This document shows positions 46,145 to 57,720 of a DNA stretch of 64,000 nucleotides, in pieces (position 1 is the first letter of the stretch; the number at the start of each line of letters is the position of its first letter). This stretch comes from Hygrocybe punicea (Eukaryota > Basidiomycota > Agaricomycetes > Agaricales > Hygrophoraceae): positions 62,001 through 126,000 of the forward strand of contig OY744465.1 of the NCBI GenBank assembly GCA_963556145.1, given 5' to 3'. The notes below the pieces were generated by a model that saw only the letters and a list, made by a program, of their open reading frames with translations, ran no database searches and was not told the origin of the DNA. The position numbers and the translations under genes were made by a program.

Positions 46145-46515
46145 CTGATACACTGTACAGGCCAACAAGAATAGATTGACCAATGGGAGCACCTGAGCCA
46201 AGGCCAATGGGAGCGTGGAGCTTGTTGATACTCAGTACAGGCGAACGAGAACGGCTAGAGTGATGGGAGCACCCGAGCCAAGACACGCCTGGAGGCTGGA
46301 GCTCACTTGTACTTTGTACAGGCAAGCAAGAATGGAACGAAGGAGTCTCGGAGGCCAAGAAGTTAGGGCAAGTCTGAGCCAAGACGAACAATGATGGAAC
46401 GCAAGAGTCTCTGAGCCAAGAGGTTAGGGCATGTCTGAGCCAAGATAAAAGCTTGCTAGTACTTTGTACAGGCAAATGATGAGTCGGGGAATGCTCACTT
46501 GTACTTTGTATGGGT
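46145..46515. repeat. Degenerate GTACAGGCAAGC repeats near the right end of hAT D
   Basis: Units containing ACTTTGTACAGGCAAGC, GAGTCTCGGAGGCCAAG and GGTTAGGGCAAGTCTGAGCC alternate four to five times. They lie between the accessory ORF start and the terminal repeat and may include its promoter. Confidence 0.55.
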
Positions 46516-47328
46516 GAGCAATGAACAAAATGGTAAATACAAATAACGGACCTGGCCGACCTGGGTCACCTGACAAATTTCCTTTTTTGGATGGTTAGCC
46601 GCGGCTTAGCCATTGCCACAACAGTCCGGTCTGGCTAACAACCCATATATGGGTTAACCATTGTTAGCCGTAGCCTAGCCAAGCTGGACCGAGCCGTGGC
46701 AACACTAGTACAGTCACATTCAATTTCTTTCAAGTTCTATTGGTCATCACCAAAGATATCCCAGTACTTTATTCTGCACTAGTAGCCAATGTGTGTTTGA
46801 AGCTTTGGAATAAAGTCCGATATCTTGATTATCAATTCTACTTGTCTATTGTTCAGTTCATTTATTCTTGTATATAGTACTTTGTCACACCTCCCTTGCT
46901 CAACATCTACTGTTACATTTGCCCATCATCTATCGCTCATCGCTCATCTCTGTTGTACCTTCACTCATTGTATGCTTGATACTTGTATACTTGACTGTTG
47001 TATACTTGCTCATCACCCACTGTTCATACTTGCTTGAGTTGTCATCCACATATACTCTTGCACATCACTCAAAGTCTTAACCTTGTATAGGAAAGACCTC
47101 ACTGTTCATTCATCCTCCATAAGTCATACATCTGACTTATTTCATTGTCAAGTATTTGCTGTCTCCTTCAAAAGCTAACCTTTGATAGGATTCACACCAC
47201 AACCCAACCACCCAACAGGAATAACCCAGAGTTATTAAAGAGCTAAATCCTTGATCCCAAAGGACAACAAGGTAATTTTCCAATCAATGATGCACTCTGG
47301 AAACCCTTGGTGTGGATTTGTTCAAACA

Positions 47329-47674
47329 CTTCCCACGCAAAACAATGTGCAAGTGTCAAGTTCTGCCAGCTTGAGTAAAGTTCCTAAGGCAAACCCTTGA
47401 TACCTTCTGGTTGTCCTGTCTGCTCGTTAAGCAACAATCTAACTCAGTGGAAATCTGATTTGGTCCTCTAGATCTATTTTTCTCTTGCCTGGACCCAGGC
47501 TAATATGTTTGTTTGTCGGATTAACCAACAGTATGATTTACTTGAACCCCATATAAGCCCGATACCTGTGGTGAGAACATCGATTGTCTGCATTCAATGT
47601 GGGTCAAAAATGTGTACAGGACGATATCATGATGTACCAACAATTGATCATCATTTACCAAGCTGTGCCACGTG
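47329..47674 (+). other. Possible gene fragment interrupted by element G
   Basis: A frame at 47505-47674 reads MFVCRINQQYDLLEPHISPI and then CIQCGSKMCTGRYHDVP and PSCA, with several cysteines and histidines, before element G interrupts it. I recognise no family. The sequence after G (48643 on) does not give a clear continuation. Confidence 0.25.
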
Positions 47675-48192
47675 TAGTCAATGGCACAGGTATGGGTAAA
47701 CCTGCGGGTTTGGGTCTGGGTCACACTTTTGTGACCCGTGGCTATACCCATACCCGCGACGGGTTACCCGTGACTTTTAAGTCACGCGGTTTCAACGTGT
47801 CGCTCAACCAACACCAGCAGAGACCAGGTGATGCCTGGTTCCTAACCCAAGGTAAGTTTCTCTTTTTCATTGAGTTTTTTATATTATTCTAATGAATCTG
47901 ACAGGTAAAACATAACTATGCGAATCAAAACGAGGACAAAAACAAGAATGGCAGCAGGTGAATGACAACGGCAATGGCCACAGTGACGGCGATGACAATA
48001 ACAACCATGGCCGCGACCATGGCCACAACCATTACCACAACCACCAAGAACACCAACGCAACTGGGGTGCAAGGTGGACAACCGCGAACGAGGGCAGTGG
48101 CCAGGTGGGTGGTGCGCCCACCACCCGGCCTCTCAGTATGTGTCCCCGTCCCGTCATCCACGCTAATCCTTGAATGAACAGGCTGCCGCAAT

Positions 48193-48247
48193 ACCTCGCG
48201 AACATGCCATGACGTGTCAACTGACGCATAGACGTCATTTGTGAGGT
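48193..48247. repeat. Compound palindrome (element G, copy 1)
   Basis: Left arm ACCTCGCGAAC, core TCAACTGA at 48217-48224, right arm TTGTGAGGT. Confidence 0.8.
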
Positions 48248-48408
48248 AGGCACCAAGGACTGGCACCAAGAAGGACAACGGCACCACGAAGAACAATGGG
48301 AGCATGGGCTATACCTGCGCTCCCATTTCCGGGGCTCAAGACTCATCCCAGGCCCCCCGCATACCGGTCCGCGATGGGCCAGAGTGCCCAAAGACCACCA
48401 CCCCCTTC

Positions 48409-48461
48409 ACCTTGCATCCACTGGCATTGTGTCAATTGACGCACGTCCGTTGTTGCGAGGT
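48409..48461. repeat. Compound palindrome (element G, copy 2)
   Basis: Left arm decayed (ACCTTGCA), core GTCAATTGACG at 48431-48441, right arm TTGCGAGGT; spacing kept. Confidence 0.75.
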
Positions 48462-48642
48462 CAAATGGTGATGTGGGCAGGGCAATGAGTGGGTGAGACC
48501 TGCGGGTACGGGTTCTCGTGGGTATGGGTGTGAAGTTCAGTTACCCACGGCATAACCCGTACCCCCCAGGTGGGTGCGGGTTTCCACAGGTACGGGCACA
48601 GGTATGCTCAGAAAACCCATGGGTTACCTGTGCCGTTCACTA

Positions 48643-49099
48643 GCCATGCGTGACCACTTGTGCGACAATGCTAGTAGTTAAACTATTGCAAAGGCTGCTG
48701 TAATGTTAGTGCTCTTCCTCTCCTTCACCCAATGGGGCACTGTGTGCATTTCTCCTTGATGGCCCAAATCTTGTCGACTTTCCTTTATACGCTCATTTTT
48801 GCAAAAGTCACCCCCATCCTCCAGCCAGTAATTCTGGACAACTTCTTCATCCCTGTGATGAAATGATTTATTATTATTACCATACAGGGATTTTGCTTCA
48901 ATTTTAATCTGCCTGGCAAGCCAGTTCTGATACCTGTAATGGGTATCTCAACCCATCTGTCAAATTGTATCCTATTGAATACATATCTCCAGCCCAATGT
49001 GAAACAATTCACTTGGAATGGGGTAGAAGTACTGCCACAGGGTGAGGAATACCTTGCCCTATACAAAGTAGTAGTTCACCGATCCATTCACAGATCTAG
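48643..49099. other. LINE 3' flank, no separate gene
   Basis: The minus-strand frame 48785-49066 has no known domain. It probably represents the 3' end of the adjacent LINE. Confidence 0.3.
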
Positions 49100-52000
49100 T
49101 CTCAACCTAATGCCACCCTGAGTTTTCTACATTCTTTGTCATGTGCCCTGCATTCAAAAATACAGTGATGTATAGACTTGATGTCTTTGCCGCAAGCCAT
49201 GCACACGTCAGTCTCAACTTTTTGGATTCTGTGCAAATATCAGTTGAGTGGGATGTGTCCTGTGTGGAACTGCATTAGCAAGCAGAACTGAGACCTGCTA
49301 ATCTTAGCTTGTATTTTTCAGCAGTCCTTCATGCCTGGACTTGGGTCAATTTTGCTGAGCTTGGGGTATCTTGTATTTCTTCCAAATTTCTTCCCATTTT
49401 TCAAATAAGATCTTGAGGTAGTGACCTTTGATTGCAGTTGTGTTGGTGGGAAGTGGGTGTGTCTGTAAGTATTTGAGTAGGCTCGATTTTCTGCTGGTAT
49501 TGCCCTTTGCGGCCTTCTTTGCCTCCCTGTCAGCCCTTTCGTGACTCTGTACTTTGCTGTGTGCTGAGATCCAGTTGATTGTGATTTGTATGCACCATCC
49601 CCCTGGCCTTCTTTTGAGCTTCCATATAAGCTTGCGTATTTCTAGTATAAGGTGTTGGTTGGGTTTCTGTCTGGGGGTAGCCACCATCAGTAGCATTGCT
49701 TAGCTATCTACATTGATAGAGACGGAGGTGGGGGACTTCTCTCTTTCAATCAGCCTTACCACCAGCATCATACCGACTATTTCAACCTCCGGCATCGTGT
49801 ACCTCTGGTTTGAGCCTAGGTAATACCGCAATATTTTTGGCGCTATGCATCCTGTCCTATAGAGTACTGCCACAGCTCCTACTCTGCCATCTATGTTTGA
49901 CCCATCCATGTACACATTAATGTTAGAGTGGTCATTGTTGCATCACCTTATGGAGTCTTCTCTGGTAGGGTCAATGTTGACTTCAAAGGGTGTGAACTTG
50001 TTTTCACATGCCACTTTCACGGCGATCAGCTCTATGTTGTCCAGCTTGATTTTGTATATGTGGGTAAGGATGTGTAAAGGGGATCTGTGCCACATCATGT
50101 AGTACCATGCACATGCTCTAACTGGCCTGTAAAGGGGGTGTGTGGCCTGTAGTGTTGCCATTCTCATGGCCACATGGTGACAGATTCTGTGTAGAGTTAG
50201 TTCCATAGGTAGTAAACCCGCATGCAGAAGCACTAAGTCATTGGGCGCGGTCCTCAAGGCTCCTGAGATGGGTACCACTGCTATCCTCTGAATCCTTTCC
50301 AGGCTCCTGGTCAGTCCCACTGACCCTCTCCTCTTGTTTCAGCCTTCAACTGTGTGTATCGGGGTGTACCATACGTCAGCTGCATAGAACATCTTGGGCA
50401 TTAGGGGCCATGTTGCACAGCATCAAGTGATCCCTAAGAGCCATTGTGCAGAATACGTTGTCCATACATGTCCAGTTCTTGGTGTTCATGGCTTCTAGTG
50501 TTGGGATGTCCTTTGGCAGTATCATTTCCATGTTGAGGTTGGCTATTGTTTCTAGAAGTTTCTGCCTCTTCCATAGCCCTGTTTGTAAATAGGTGCATGT
50601 TGCATTCTTCATCCCATATGGGGTGGTGCCTGTTGAAGTCCCTGCTTCAGATCAGTTGGCGTCTCGTGCTATCCGCTCCTGAGATGAGCTCCTTGGAGGT
50701 CCTTCCTGCAACTTCTGTCGCGTCGGAGTTGTGACAGTTGTTATAGATGCTGAAGATAGTTGTCTGTCCATATATCCCCCTGAGCTGCATAGCGACAACA
50801 TCATTAGAGTCCGGGACACTTAGCTGTTTCCATGAGTTTTTGTCCAGCCTATTGTTAACTAAAATTACAGATATGATTGTTACGGATCGCTTCTGCAGCG
50901 GGCTCCGGCAACAATCAACTTAACAGGGGATCGGCTTCCAGAGGGGAGAACAGCAGCTTTCATTGTTGCTTACAGCTAAGACAACACTGCTAAGAAGGGG
51001 GGGGTCAAGGTCTAATGTCATTGCGAGCCGTGGGGGTTACCCAAAACAAGATGAGTCTGCCCCAAGAACCAGACTAAACGTAAGGAAAGGAAAGAAGAAA
51101 AAGTCCGAACCAACAACAAGAACAGTATATATAGTGACTGGTCTTGAGGGGAGGTAAATAGAAATACAACCATGAAGCCATAACATGTCCAACTCTACCA
51201 TGTGTTCACCATGAGGCGTACATGAGGCGTCCTCATGTCAATGTTCTCGCGATCCAACTGGAGGCCCGGGTGTCATTGAGGAATAGAGGGGGTCCGGATG
51301 ACTCGGATGATTTGTCATCAGATCATGTGATGTGCAGAATTGCCTATTCGGGGTCTACACTTGCTGCAACAGGCAAGTGTGCAGTCTGGAAAGTGCATTG
51401 CACGGTCGGGTCGAAGATGGGTATCGTCCAGTGTGGGGTTGGTGATGAGAGTGTCTTGAGGTGGTGTGGATGTAACGGCAAGGTTGGTATGAAAGAAAAT
51501 GAAGGAATGTATAAAGGAAAAAACCAACTAGGACAGTGGGCTAGTCGAGGTCAGACATGTGAACAGCACAAGCTGTACCGGATGACGATGTCTGTGTTGA
51601 TGACGTATCGAGGAGCGATGTCTTGTCCTGTTTGTGGAACAAGAAGGTCCACTTGATGTCGGTATTCGTCCAAGAAAGGGTATCATTGTAAACGAGTGTG
51701 GGAGATATCAAGGTTATAGATGGAAAAGGTTAAATGAATGTGGGTCCAGGTTTCGAGTCATGGCACGAGTGACAAGCTGTGGGAACAAGTCGTCGGGTAC
51801 TGCATTGAAGCGGTGTCGTGCGAACAATATGCGATAGGGGTTGGTTCACTGTTTGGGAAGTCGTATGGTCTGTGGTCGAAGTCCAAAAGAATGTGCTTCG
51901 GCAATGGTCGGATTAGAGAGAACAGTGAAATGTCCCATGATTGAGGATTGTCCAGGGCATGCGTGCAGGTGAGGAATGTCATCGGATCGTCAGGGAGGAT

Positions 52001-52740
52001 AATGGTAGGCACCCATATATCCGGGAATGGCAATTGTCAATTACGTGTCGAGATATTGTTGAGGTGGAAGTCAGAAGTATCAATGGCGGAAGGGTTTCGA
52101 TGCCAATGCCAAAGATAGATCATAACAAAGTAGAAACCGATCAGGAAGGTAATGGCAATGCTGCCAATAACAATTACGGTAATGAGCTGTGTCGGGAGTA
52201 CAGCCATTGTGAATCGGTTTGTCGTGGGATGAAGTCAACAATATGTCAGGGCAAGGGAAAAGACAATAGCGATGATGTCCGTTGGCAAGGAGACTATTCG
52301 GGTACAGCAAGTTAACATGGGGATGTGTCCATGGTCGGTCTGGATTGTTCTAGAAGAAGAAAGGATGAAAAGAGAACAAGAACAAGAATAGACAATGATG
52401 TCCAAAAGAAGACAAAAGGTAAAGGGGAACGAAAAAGGAAGGTATGGTAAAGTGGAATCGTCATCGTGGGCAGCGGAGTCGGAATCGGAGTTGCGGAGTT
52501 GAAAAATGTAACAATGATAGCATTTTGTTGTGTGTTTTTTGAGGTTGGATAGAGCACCTGCCACTTGTGTGATGCCTTCGTGTTACTGTATGAGTCAATA
52601 TATGATTTCTACAGGAGGACGATGTCCCATCCTGTTGTTGTGCTGGCGTTAATAAGCTCCCATTGTGCGGCAGAAGATTTGTTAAGGTTTATCTGTAAAA
52701 ATTTTAGTCTCATAGTTGTGCATGTTGAGTTCCTTGTCAT
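49100..52740 (-). pseudogene. Tad-like LINE ORF2, internally deleted and interrupted
   Basis: Read on the minus strand. Start near 52737 with LKFLQINLNKSSAAQWELIN and GWDIVLL, the N-terminus of an apurinic-type endonuclease, containing a stop. A solo LTR (50878-52513) follows. The endonuclease resumes: VILVNNRLDKNSWKQLSVPD, SRDFNRHHPIWDEECNMH, MILPKDIPTLEAMNTKNW. Near 50405 it jumps directly to MFYAADVWYTPIHTVEG and RSLERIQRIAVVPISGAL, a segment C-terminal to the reverse transcriptase catalytic core. The catalytic core itself is gone. RNase H follows (MYMDGSNIDG, MPEVEIVGMMLVVRLIE, INWISAHSKVQSHERADREA), then a C-terminal cysteine/histidine motif (CMACGKDIKSIHHCIFEC). It cannot be functional. 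Confidence 0.88.
50878..52513 (+). mobile_element. Solo LTR, family 3
   Basis: This 1636-bp unit starts TGTTACGGATCGC and ends AAATGTAACA, with 6-bp terminal inversions (TGTTAC and GTAACA) and a 5-bp duplication ATGAT (50873-50877 and 52514-52518). A TATATATA box lies at about 51126. Removing it and one duplication rejoins the LINE endonuclease. Plus-strand frames inside (for example 51222-51656) show no retroviral-type domains. Confidence 0.88.
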
Positions 52741-52941
52741 GAGCCCTGTCTCTGCATTTGGGGGGCTGTCTCTTCCATATCTTGTAAAAAGGGGTGCAGG
52801 AGTGGGTTGTCGTCAAACCAGCTCCTGCTGCTGTTAGGCAATACCAAGGATATGGGTAAGTCCATATCCTTGACTATCTGTACCCTTACGGATACAAGTA
52901 CGGATCAGGCTAGCCTGATCTGTGGATCCATGGATAACTAT
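52741..52941. other. LINE-hAT junction with an inverted repeat
   Basis: LINE sequence runs to about 52834. A hAT-like start (TTAGGCAATACC) then leads into an 11-bp inverted repeat, CAAGGATATGG at 52845-52855 and CCATATCCTTG at 52862-52872. I take this as the left end of the hAT whose gene starts at 54420, with element H inserted between. Confidence 0.4.
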
Positions 52942-54228
52942 TACTGTTGGGGAAGTTCGGTCTCAGACCGACCCAAACCCGGTTTAGACCAAACCGAAAC
53001 CGCCGGTTTCGGTTTCGGTTTGGGAAATTTCGGCTGAGACTGAACCGTTCAGTCTCCGGTTTGGAGATTTCGCCGTGGGCCGAAACGGTTTCAAACTCAG
53101 TTTGAACCGCAAACCGACAGTCCAAAGTCGGCTACATGGCTGACTACGAAAGTCACCCAAAGTCACCAACCCCACCAACAACACCCCCGATATACGCCAA
53201 ACGAAGACGATGGAGCACCCAAGGTTGACAAAACAGGCAGCGGGGTACTCCCTGCTGCCCGCGTATGTTTTTTAATTTTATTTATTTGAACTTAACTAAT
53301 GCATTTACAAATTACAGGTTGATGCACCACCACAGCCACCACCACCACCACCACCACCACGACAACGGCAACGACAACGGCAACGGTTACAACCACCGTC
53401 AACGCCACGCCGGACGCGCCAACAGCAACGCCCACGGCCCACCCCCAGCGCCACGCCAAATGCGTTCAAAATGAGCGCCAAACGTACGTGAATGGGGTGG
53501 AGTCAACAAGGTGGAAGAGCAGCAGGGTGGTGCATCCACCCCGCTCCTTCATGGTATGTACCTTTATTCATTTTTCACTGATTTATTCGTCCATTATAGA
53601 ACGCGGCACCGTACCATCACCACCACGCAACACTAACACCACCGAGGAAGGCCAATGCGGGGTCAACCCGGCCGTTGTCATGTACAATGCGTATGACGCG
53701 TCCGGACACCCTCGCGAAGAGGCTCCTATGCCACCACCACCACGCGTCCGCCGAAAACAACCAAAGCGGCCCAGCCATTGTTGCGTGCACAACGCGTATG
53801 ACGCGCGGGGCACCACCACCACCACCACCACCACCACCATCACGCGTCCACCGAAAACGGCCAACGCGGTCAACCCACATCGCATGTACAACGCGTGTGA
53901 CGCGTCGGGACACCCATGGAGAAGCCCGCGTGCGGCTCAATGCCGGCGCAGGGTGTGCCAGCACCCCAGCACCCCAATCTCACCTCGCAAACAGGCTGGC
54001 CACGTCAATTGACGTGCACAGCACTGTTGCGAGGTCAGAATGGTGCAGGGGCACTGAGCACTAGCGGTCCGCGGTTCAGACTGCGTTTGGACTGAAACCG
54101 AACCGATGCAAACGGTTTGCATCGGTTTCGGTCTGGTTTGGGGACTTTGGGTGGAAAACCGGACCATTCGGTTTCCGGTTTGGGCAAAAAGGCCCCAAAC
54201 CGGACCAAACCGAACTTCCCCAACACTA
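52942..54228 (+). mobile_element. Non-autonomous hAT element H
   Basis: The right end is CTTCCCCAACACTA and the left TACTGTTGGGGAAG (one change from TAGTG). A perfect 8-bp duplication ATAACTAT flanks it (52934-52941 and 54229-54236). It contains subterminal GGTTTCGGTTTGG-type repeats, two intron-like units (about 53260-53319 and 53551-53600), CAC/ACC-rich repeats (53330-53360 and 53810-53850), and a compound palindrome. Element B (6999-7342) is a truncated relative. No transposase. Confidence 0.88.
53982..54035. repeat. Compound palindrome (element H)
   Basis: Left arm ACCTCGCAA, core CACGTCAATTGACGTG centred at 54008.5, right arm TTGCGAGGT. Exactly symmetrical. Confidence 0.88.
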
Positions 54229-55822
54229 ATAACTATATCCCCGGATACAAGTCTCATTATCACATTTGAATGCTGAAAACGCAAGACAGCCACTTGATGA
54301 ATTATACTAAACATCCACAGCCATGGCCACATTATGGATACTACAGCCACATTGTGAATACTAAACATTTAAATAGTAAAAATACTTCACGACTTTCTGT
54401 CAGTCCATTAGTCCAAGTCATGCTGCCCAAAAGGAAAAGCTCCGCCAGCACTGCCGGCATTTCCAGCACCAAACACCAGAAGAAAACCCCCCCTGCACCT
54501 CCCCAGGCTGCCAATGCAGCACCATCAGCCATCTCACCTCACATGACTGCTTCCATTGCCACAAGTCATGCTCCTTCAGTTGCCACAAGTCGTGCCAGTA
54601 GCATGACCATTACCGTTGTTCCCAATGAGGATGATGACATAATAGAAGTTGATGTCAATGGGAATGAGACGTGAGAATTCCAAAGCTGAACTCGGTAATA
54701 TCCCATGCCTGCCCATGTCTGCTTGCTAAAGTCAGAAACAGCGCGAATGAAAAAAAAATGGCATGCACCTATATATGGGTTTTTCAGGCCCATACCAGAA
54801 ATTGAGTACAAGGACAAGCGGCATAGCCATGTCTTCCATTGCCTCGCCAAGGGATGCAATGGTGCTGTCTGCCACTTTGTGGACCATGACTCGTCGACCA
54901 GTAATTTGATCAGGCACGCCAAGAAATGTTTCTGCGATGATACTGTGAAGGCTGTAGGGCACAGCACGGGTACGGGTTTACCCGCGGTTATTCCAAAACG
55001 GGTAATTCAGGTTCGGGTACGGTATTTCGGTTTGCACACCGTGTCAAAACCGTACCCATTATCTGCAGGTGACAGGTTTTCATGGGTCTGTCAACCAAGC
55101 CCCCCCAGGTGGGTTTTTTCTTTCCTATTACTTTATTTTCAATATTAATTTCTTTACTTTAGCTAATCTACAACTGTGACAAGCACAAACAACAACAAAA
55201 ATAAACCGGCAATGACAACCACGGTCATTTTCAACAATGACACAGCAACAGGTGTGGGTGCCAGGGCACCCCAGGTAAGCATCCTATTCATTTATTCATT
55301 TATTCTACTAACTACTAAAACACTTTTAGGTTTTTTTCTTGCACCCTTGCGCCAAACGAACGCGAACACAGCAACAGCAACAAGCAGATGGGACGCAGCC
55401 AAGAACGGGGACAACCCAGGCTGACCATGACAGCAAGAACGAGGACAACGGGAATGACGACGACAGGGTAAACAAAGACAAGAATGACGACAACAGGGTA
55501 AACAAAGACAAGAATGACGACAACAGGGTGAACAAAGACAAGAATGACAACGATGAGAACGGGAGGACAACGACAAAGCGGGAACGGCAACTACGACAAC
55601 GGGAAGACGACAACGGGGGAACGGGACAACGAGGACAACAGAGACTGGGACAGGAAGGATGACGGCAACAGGGACGATGACAGCAACGGGGATGACGACG
55701 GCAATAGGGATGACGATGATGGCAATGATGAGGACTGCGAGCACAGGAACAGGAACGGGGGCAACAGACGATGGACGATGGAAACGAGGCGGATGCCCAT
55801 GGGCCGTCCCCAGCGCCATACA

Positions 55823-55876
55823 ACCTCGCGAAAACACGGAGCGCGTCAATTGACGTGCCCCCATTGTTCGCAAGGT
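55823..55876. repeat. Compound palindrome (element I, copy 1)
   Basis: Left arm ACCTCGCGAA, core GCGTCAATTGACGTGC centred at 55849.5, right arm TTCGCAAGGT. Exactly symmetrical. Confidence 0.88.
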
Positions 55877-55921
55877 AGTGAGCTTGCGCGGACGCCCATG
55901 GAACCTCCCCAGCCCCACCCA

Positions 55922-55977
55922 ACCTCGCGAAAACAAACGGAGCGCGTCAATTGACGTGCCCCCATTGTTCACAAGGT
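55922..55977. repeat. Compound palindrome (element I, copy 2)
   Basis: Left arm ACCTCGCGAA, core CGTCAATTGACG, right arm TTCACAAGGT. It lies 99 bp after copy 1, and the surrounding sequence is duplicated too, so this pair arose by local tandem duplication. Confidence 0.85.
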
Positions 55978-56037
55978 ACTTAGGGTGGGTTGTGGTGGGT
56001 ACCAAGTACACTGATAATGGGTATGGTGTGTACCCGT

Positions 56038-57720
56038 TGGAGAGGTACCGAGGTACCTCTCCGGGGGCTCACGCAGGACTCGAGGTGGAAGTCGACTGGA
56101 TAGGAAGGATGAGACTGACTACTACATCGGGAACTGCTACTGACTAAGGGACTGGTCACGTGATCTACCACTACAAGTGCCCCTCCTCCTCATGGCGACA
56201 CCCTCGTCGCCAACAGCTACTGAGAGAAAACAAAAACCAAACAGGACTGACCAAAACAATCTCCAAATCACAACTCCCAGTCCCTCAGAATGCCCCAAGT
56301 CGCAGTCGAGGCTTTATATCGTGAAGCGGGACAATATTGTCCTCCGAAACCAATCGCGGTGCAGGGTGTGTGTTCTCATAGTCCATGAATAAGCTGGGTG
56401 GTTGCGCATAGGTAATAGATACGGGATGATGTCGTGGGGCAGCATAGAGACAGTGTTCATGTGGGGTGAAACAAAACCATGTCGATGGAGAGCAATGAGA
56501 AGCCAAGAAAACAGAGACTGAGGGAACAAAAGAGAATATGTACTGGGCGCTAGAGCAGGCGCCGGCATCGAGAGATCTCTTCGCGTGAGCTCTGGGAAGC
56601 GGTTGCAAGGCTGCGGGGGGCCTCACGAAGCTGCAAGGGCCGGGGATGCATAGGGCCACGAATTAGCGGCGCGACAAAGGCGGTGGGGCCTGGGAAGCGG
56701 TGGGCCGGGTGAGCGGGGTGCTCCATAGCATCAGGCATGGGTGCGGCGAGCTACGCGAGCCGGTGCGTGGCCGTTTACGCTGGAAAGTGGGGCTGTTTAT
56801 GCTGGGAAGCGGATGCGCGTGGCAACGACGCGGTATGTAGCTGGGGAGCCTAAAAACAGTGGCAGGGGCTCGTTTGAGGTAACGAGAGGCGGCGTGGGGC
56901 TCTAGCACATGGAGCAAGGCTGCGGGGGTCCGGTGTAGCTGTACGGTACCGGGGATAACGAGAATGCGGGGTCGCAACGTGGTGACGTGGCGCAATGTGC
57001 TGGGACGTCCAAACATGGCGGGGTGGCTTCGTTTGGGGCGACGAAGCGCAGCGGGGGGTTCCGGCAGGTGGAACGCGGGCATGGGGGGTCGAATGAGTGT
57101 GGGTTTGGGCTGGGGTACATGAAAAACGGGGGATCTGACAGTGGTGACGTGGCAGATCCATGGGGTAACCAAAAAGGCCGGCGGCCACCGATTTGGGGTG
57201 GCGTAGGCGAGCGCGGAGCTCTGGTACGTCGAACGGGGGTCCATGGGGTTGGATGAGCCTGCCCGGGGCTGGGAATCATGAAATAAGACAAAATGAAATG
57301 AAAAACGGGGGGTCGAAGGTGATGACGTGGCAAAATGCTGGTGGGTCTTGAGACGTCAAAAAACGGGGTCGACGGCGCTCTTGAGGTGACGTGGGGCACG
57401 GTGGGGCCGTACGACGTTGAACGACGGCGTGGGGGATGGTCCTGGGTCTGGGGTTGCGCAAGCGATGGGTGGTGAGGCTGAAAAGAGTCGTCTCGCGAGA
57501 AAAACCAGCAAGAAAGGTAAAAGGAGGAGAAAATCCAGAAAAAGAAAGGCATCAGTGAGTCGAAGACACTCTCATCACCACGATGGAGAGGTACTGAGGT
57601 ACCTCTCCGGGGGCTCACACAGGACTTGAGGTGGAAGTCGACTGGATAGGAAGGATGAACTGACTACTACATCGGGAACTGCTACTGACTAAGGGACTGG
57701 TCACGTGATCTACCACTACA
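56038..57720 (-). mobile_element. Miniature LTR retro-element (TRIM) inside element I
   Basis: Two direct repeats of 137-138 bp (56038-56175 and 57584-57720), about 96 percent alike, each starting TGGAGAGGTAC and ending CCACTACA, flanked by CCGT on both outer sides (56034-56037 and 57721-57724). The repeat begins with an 11-bp palindrome (56039-56049 against 56052-56062). A purine run on the minus strand (GAGGAGGAGGGGCACT) directly adjoins the repeat, like a polypurine tract, so the minus orientation is preferred. The interior (about 1.4 kb) encodes nothing recognisable; Pro/Arg/His-rich minus-strand frames lack gag or pol motifs. Confidence 0.78.

Larger units (their letters stand above)
37444..46707 (+). 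mobile_element. 9.26-kb hAT transposon D with transposase and accessory ORF
   Basis: Both ends begin TAGTGTTGCCACGGCTCGGT on opposite strands. A perfect 8-bp duplication GTACAGTC flanks it (37436-37443 and 46708-46715). Contents: on the minus strand BCS1-like pieces (38070-38430) and an unassigned region (38565-39230); on the plus strand a hAT transposase (39912-43343); on the minus strand a large second ORF (43454-46046). Subterminal regions repeat GGCTAAC and GTTAGCC motifs. It is much longer than the simple hAT elements in the window. Stops in both main ORFs suggest it no longer moves itself. Confidence 0.93.
34573..47328 (+). mobile_element. LTR-like unit, family 2, split by two insertions
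   Basis: The start TGTCATGATCC at 34573 resembles family 1. A shared stretch (ACTAGTAGCCAATGTGTG, 46.78 kb) and the TTGGTGTGG...CAAACA end near 47328 match the layout of the family 1 LTR 3' half. Joining 34573-35391, 37040-37443 and 46716-47328 gives about 1.8 kb without coding sequence, with a TATATATA box at 37181. The insertions are a TIR element with an MCD4 fragment and a 9.26-kb hAT. I could not find a clear target duplication, so both ends are tentative. Confidence 0.55.
47675..48642 (+). mobile_element. Non-autonomous hAT element G
   Basis: Ends begin TAGTCAATGGCACAGGTA (left) and TAGTGAACGGCACAGGTA (right, complement). Flanks GCCACGTG (47667-47674) and GCCATGCG (48643-48650) agree at six of eight positions, a decayed target duplication. 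Inside: GGGTAAACC-type subterminal repeats, an intron-like unit at about 47852-47905, a CAACGGCAATGGCC-type repeat (47960-48050), two compound palindromes, and subterminal repeats again. Confidence 0.8.

Noticed and set aside
34573..47328. Exact target duplication for LTR family 2
   Set aside because: Left flank TCCTC and right flank CTTCC do not match; the 3' end could be a few bases off, so I kept the element but not the duplication.
51222..51656. Coding gene (144 codons) within solo LTR family 3
   Set aside because: It lies wholly inside an LTR with defined ends and duplication, and has no known domain.
56314..57618. Minus-strand Pro/Arg/His-rich frames as gag or env of the miniature LTR element
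   Set aside because: No zinc knuckle, protease, reverse transcriptase or membrane motif is visible; composition follows GC-rich non-coding sequence.
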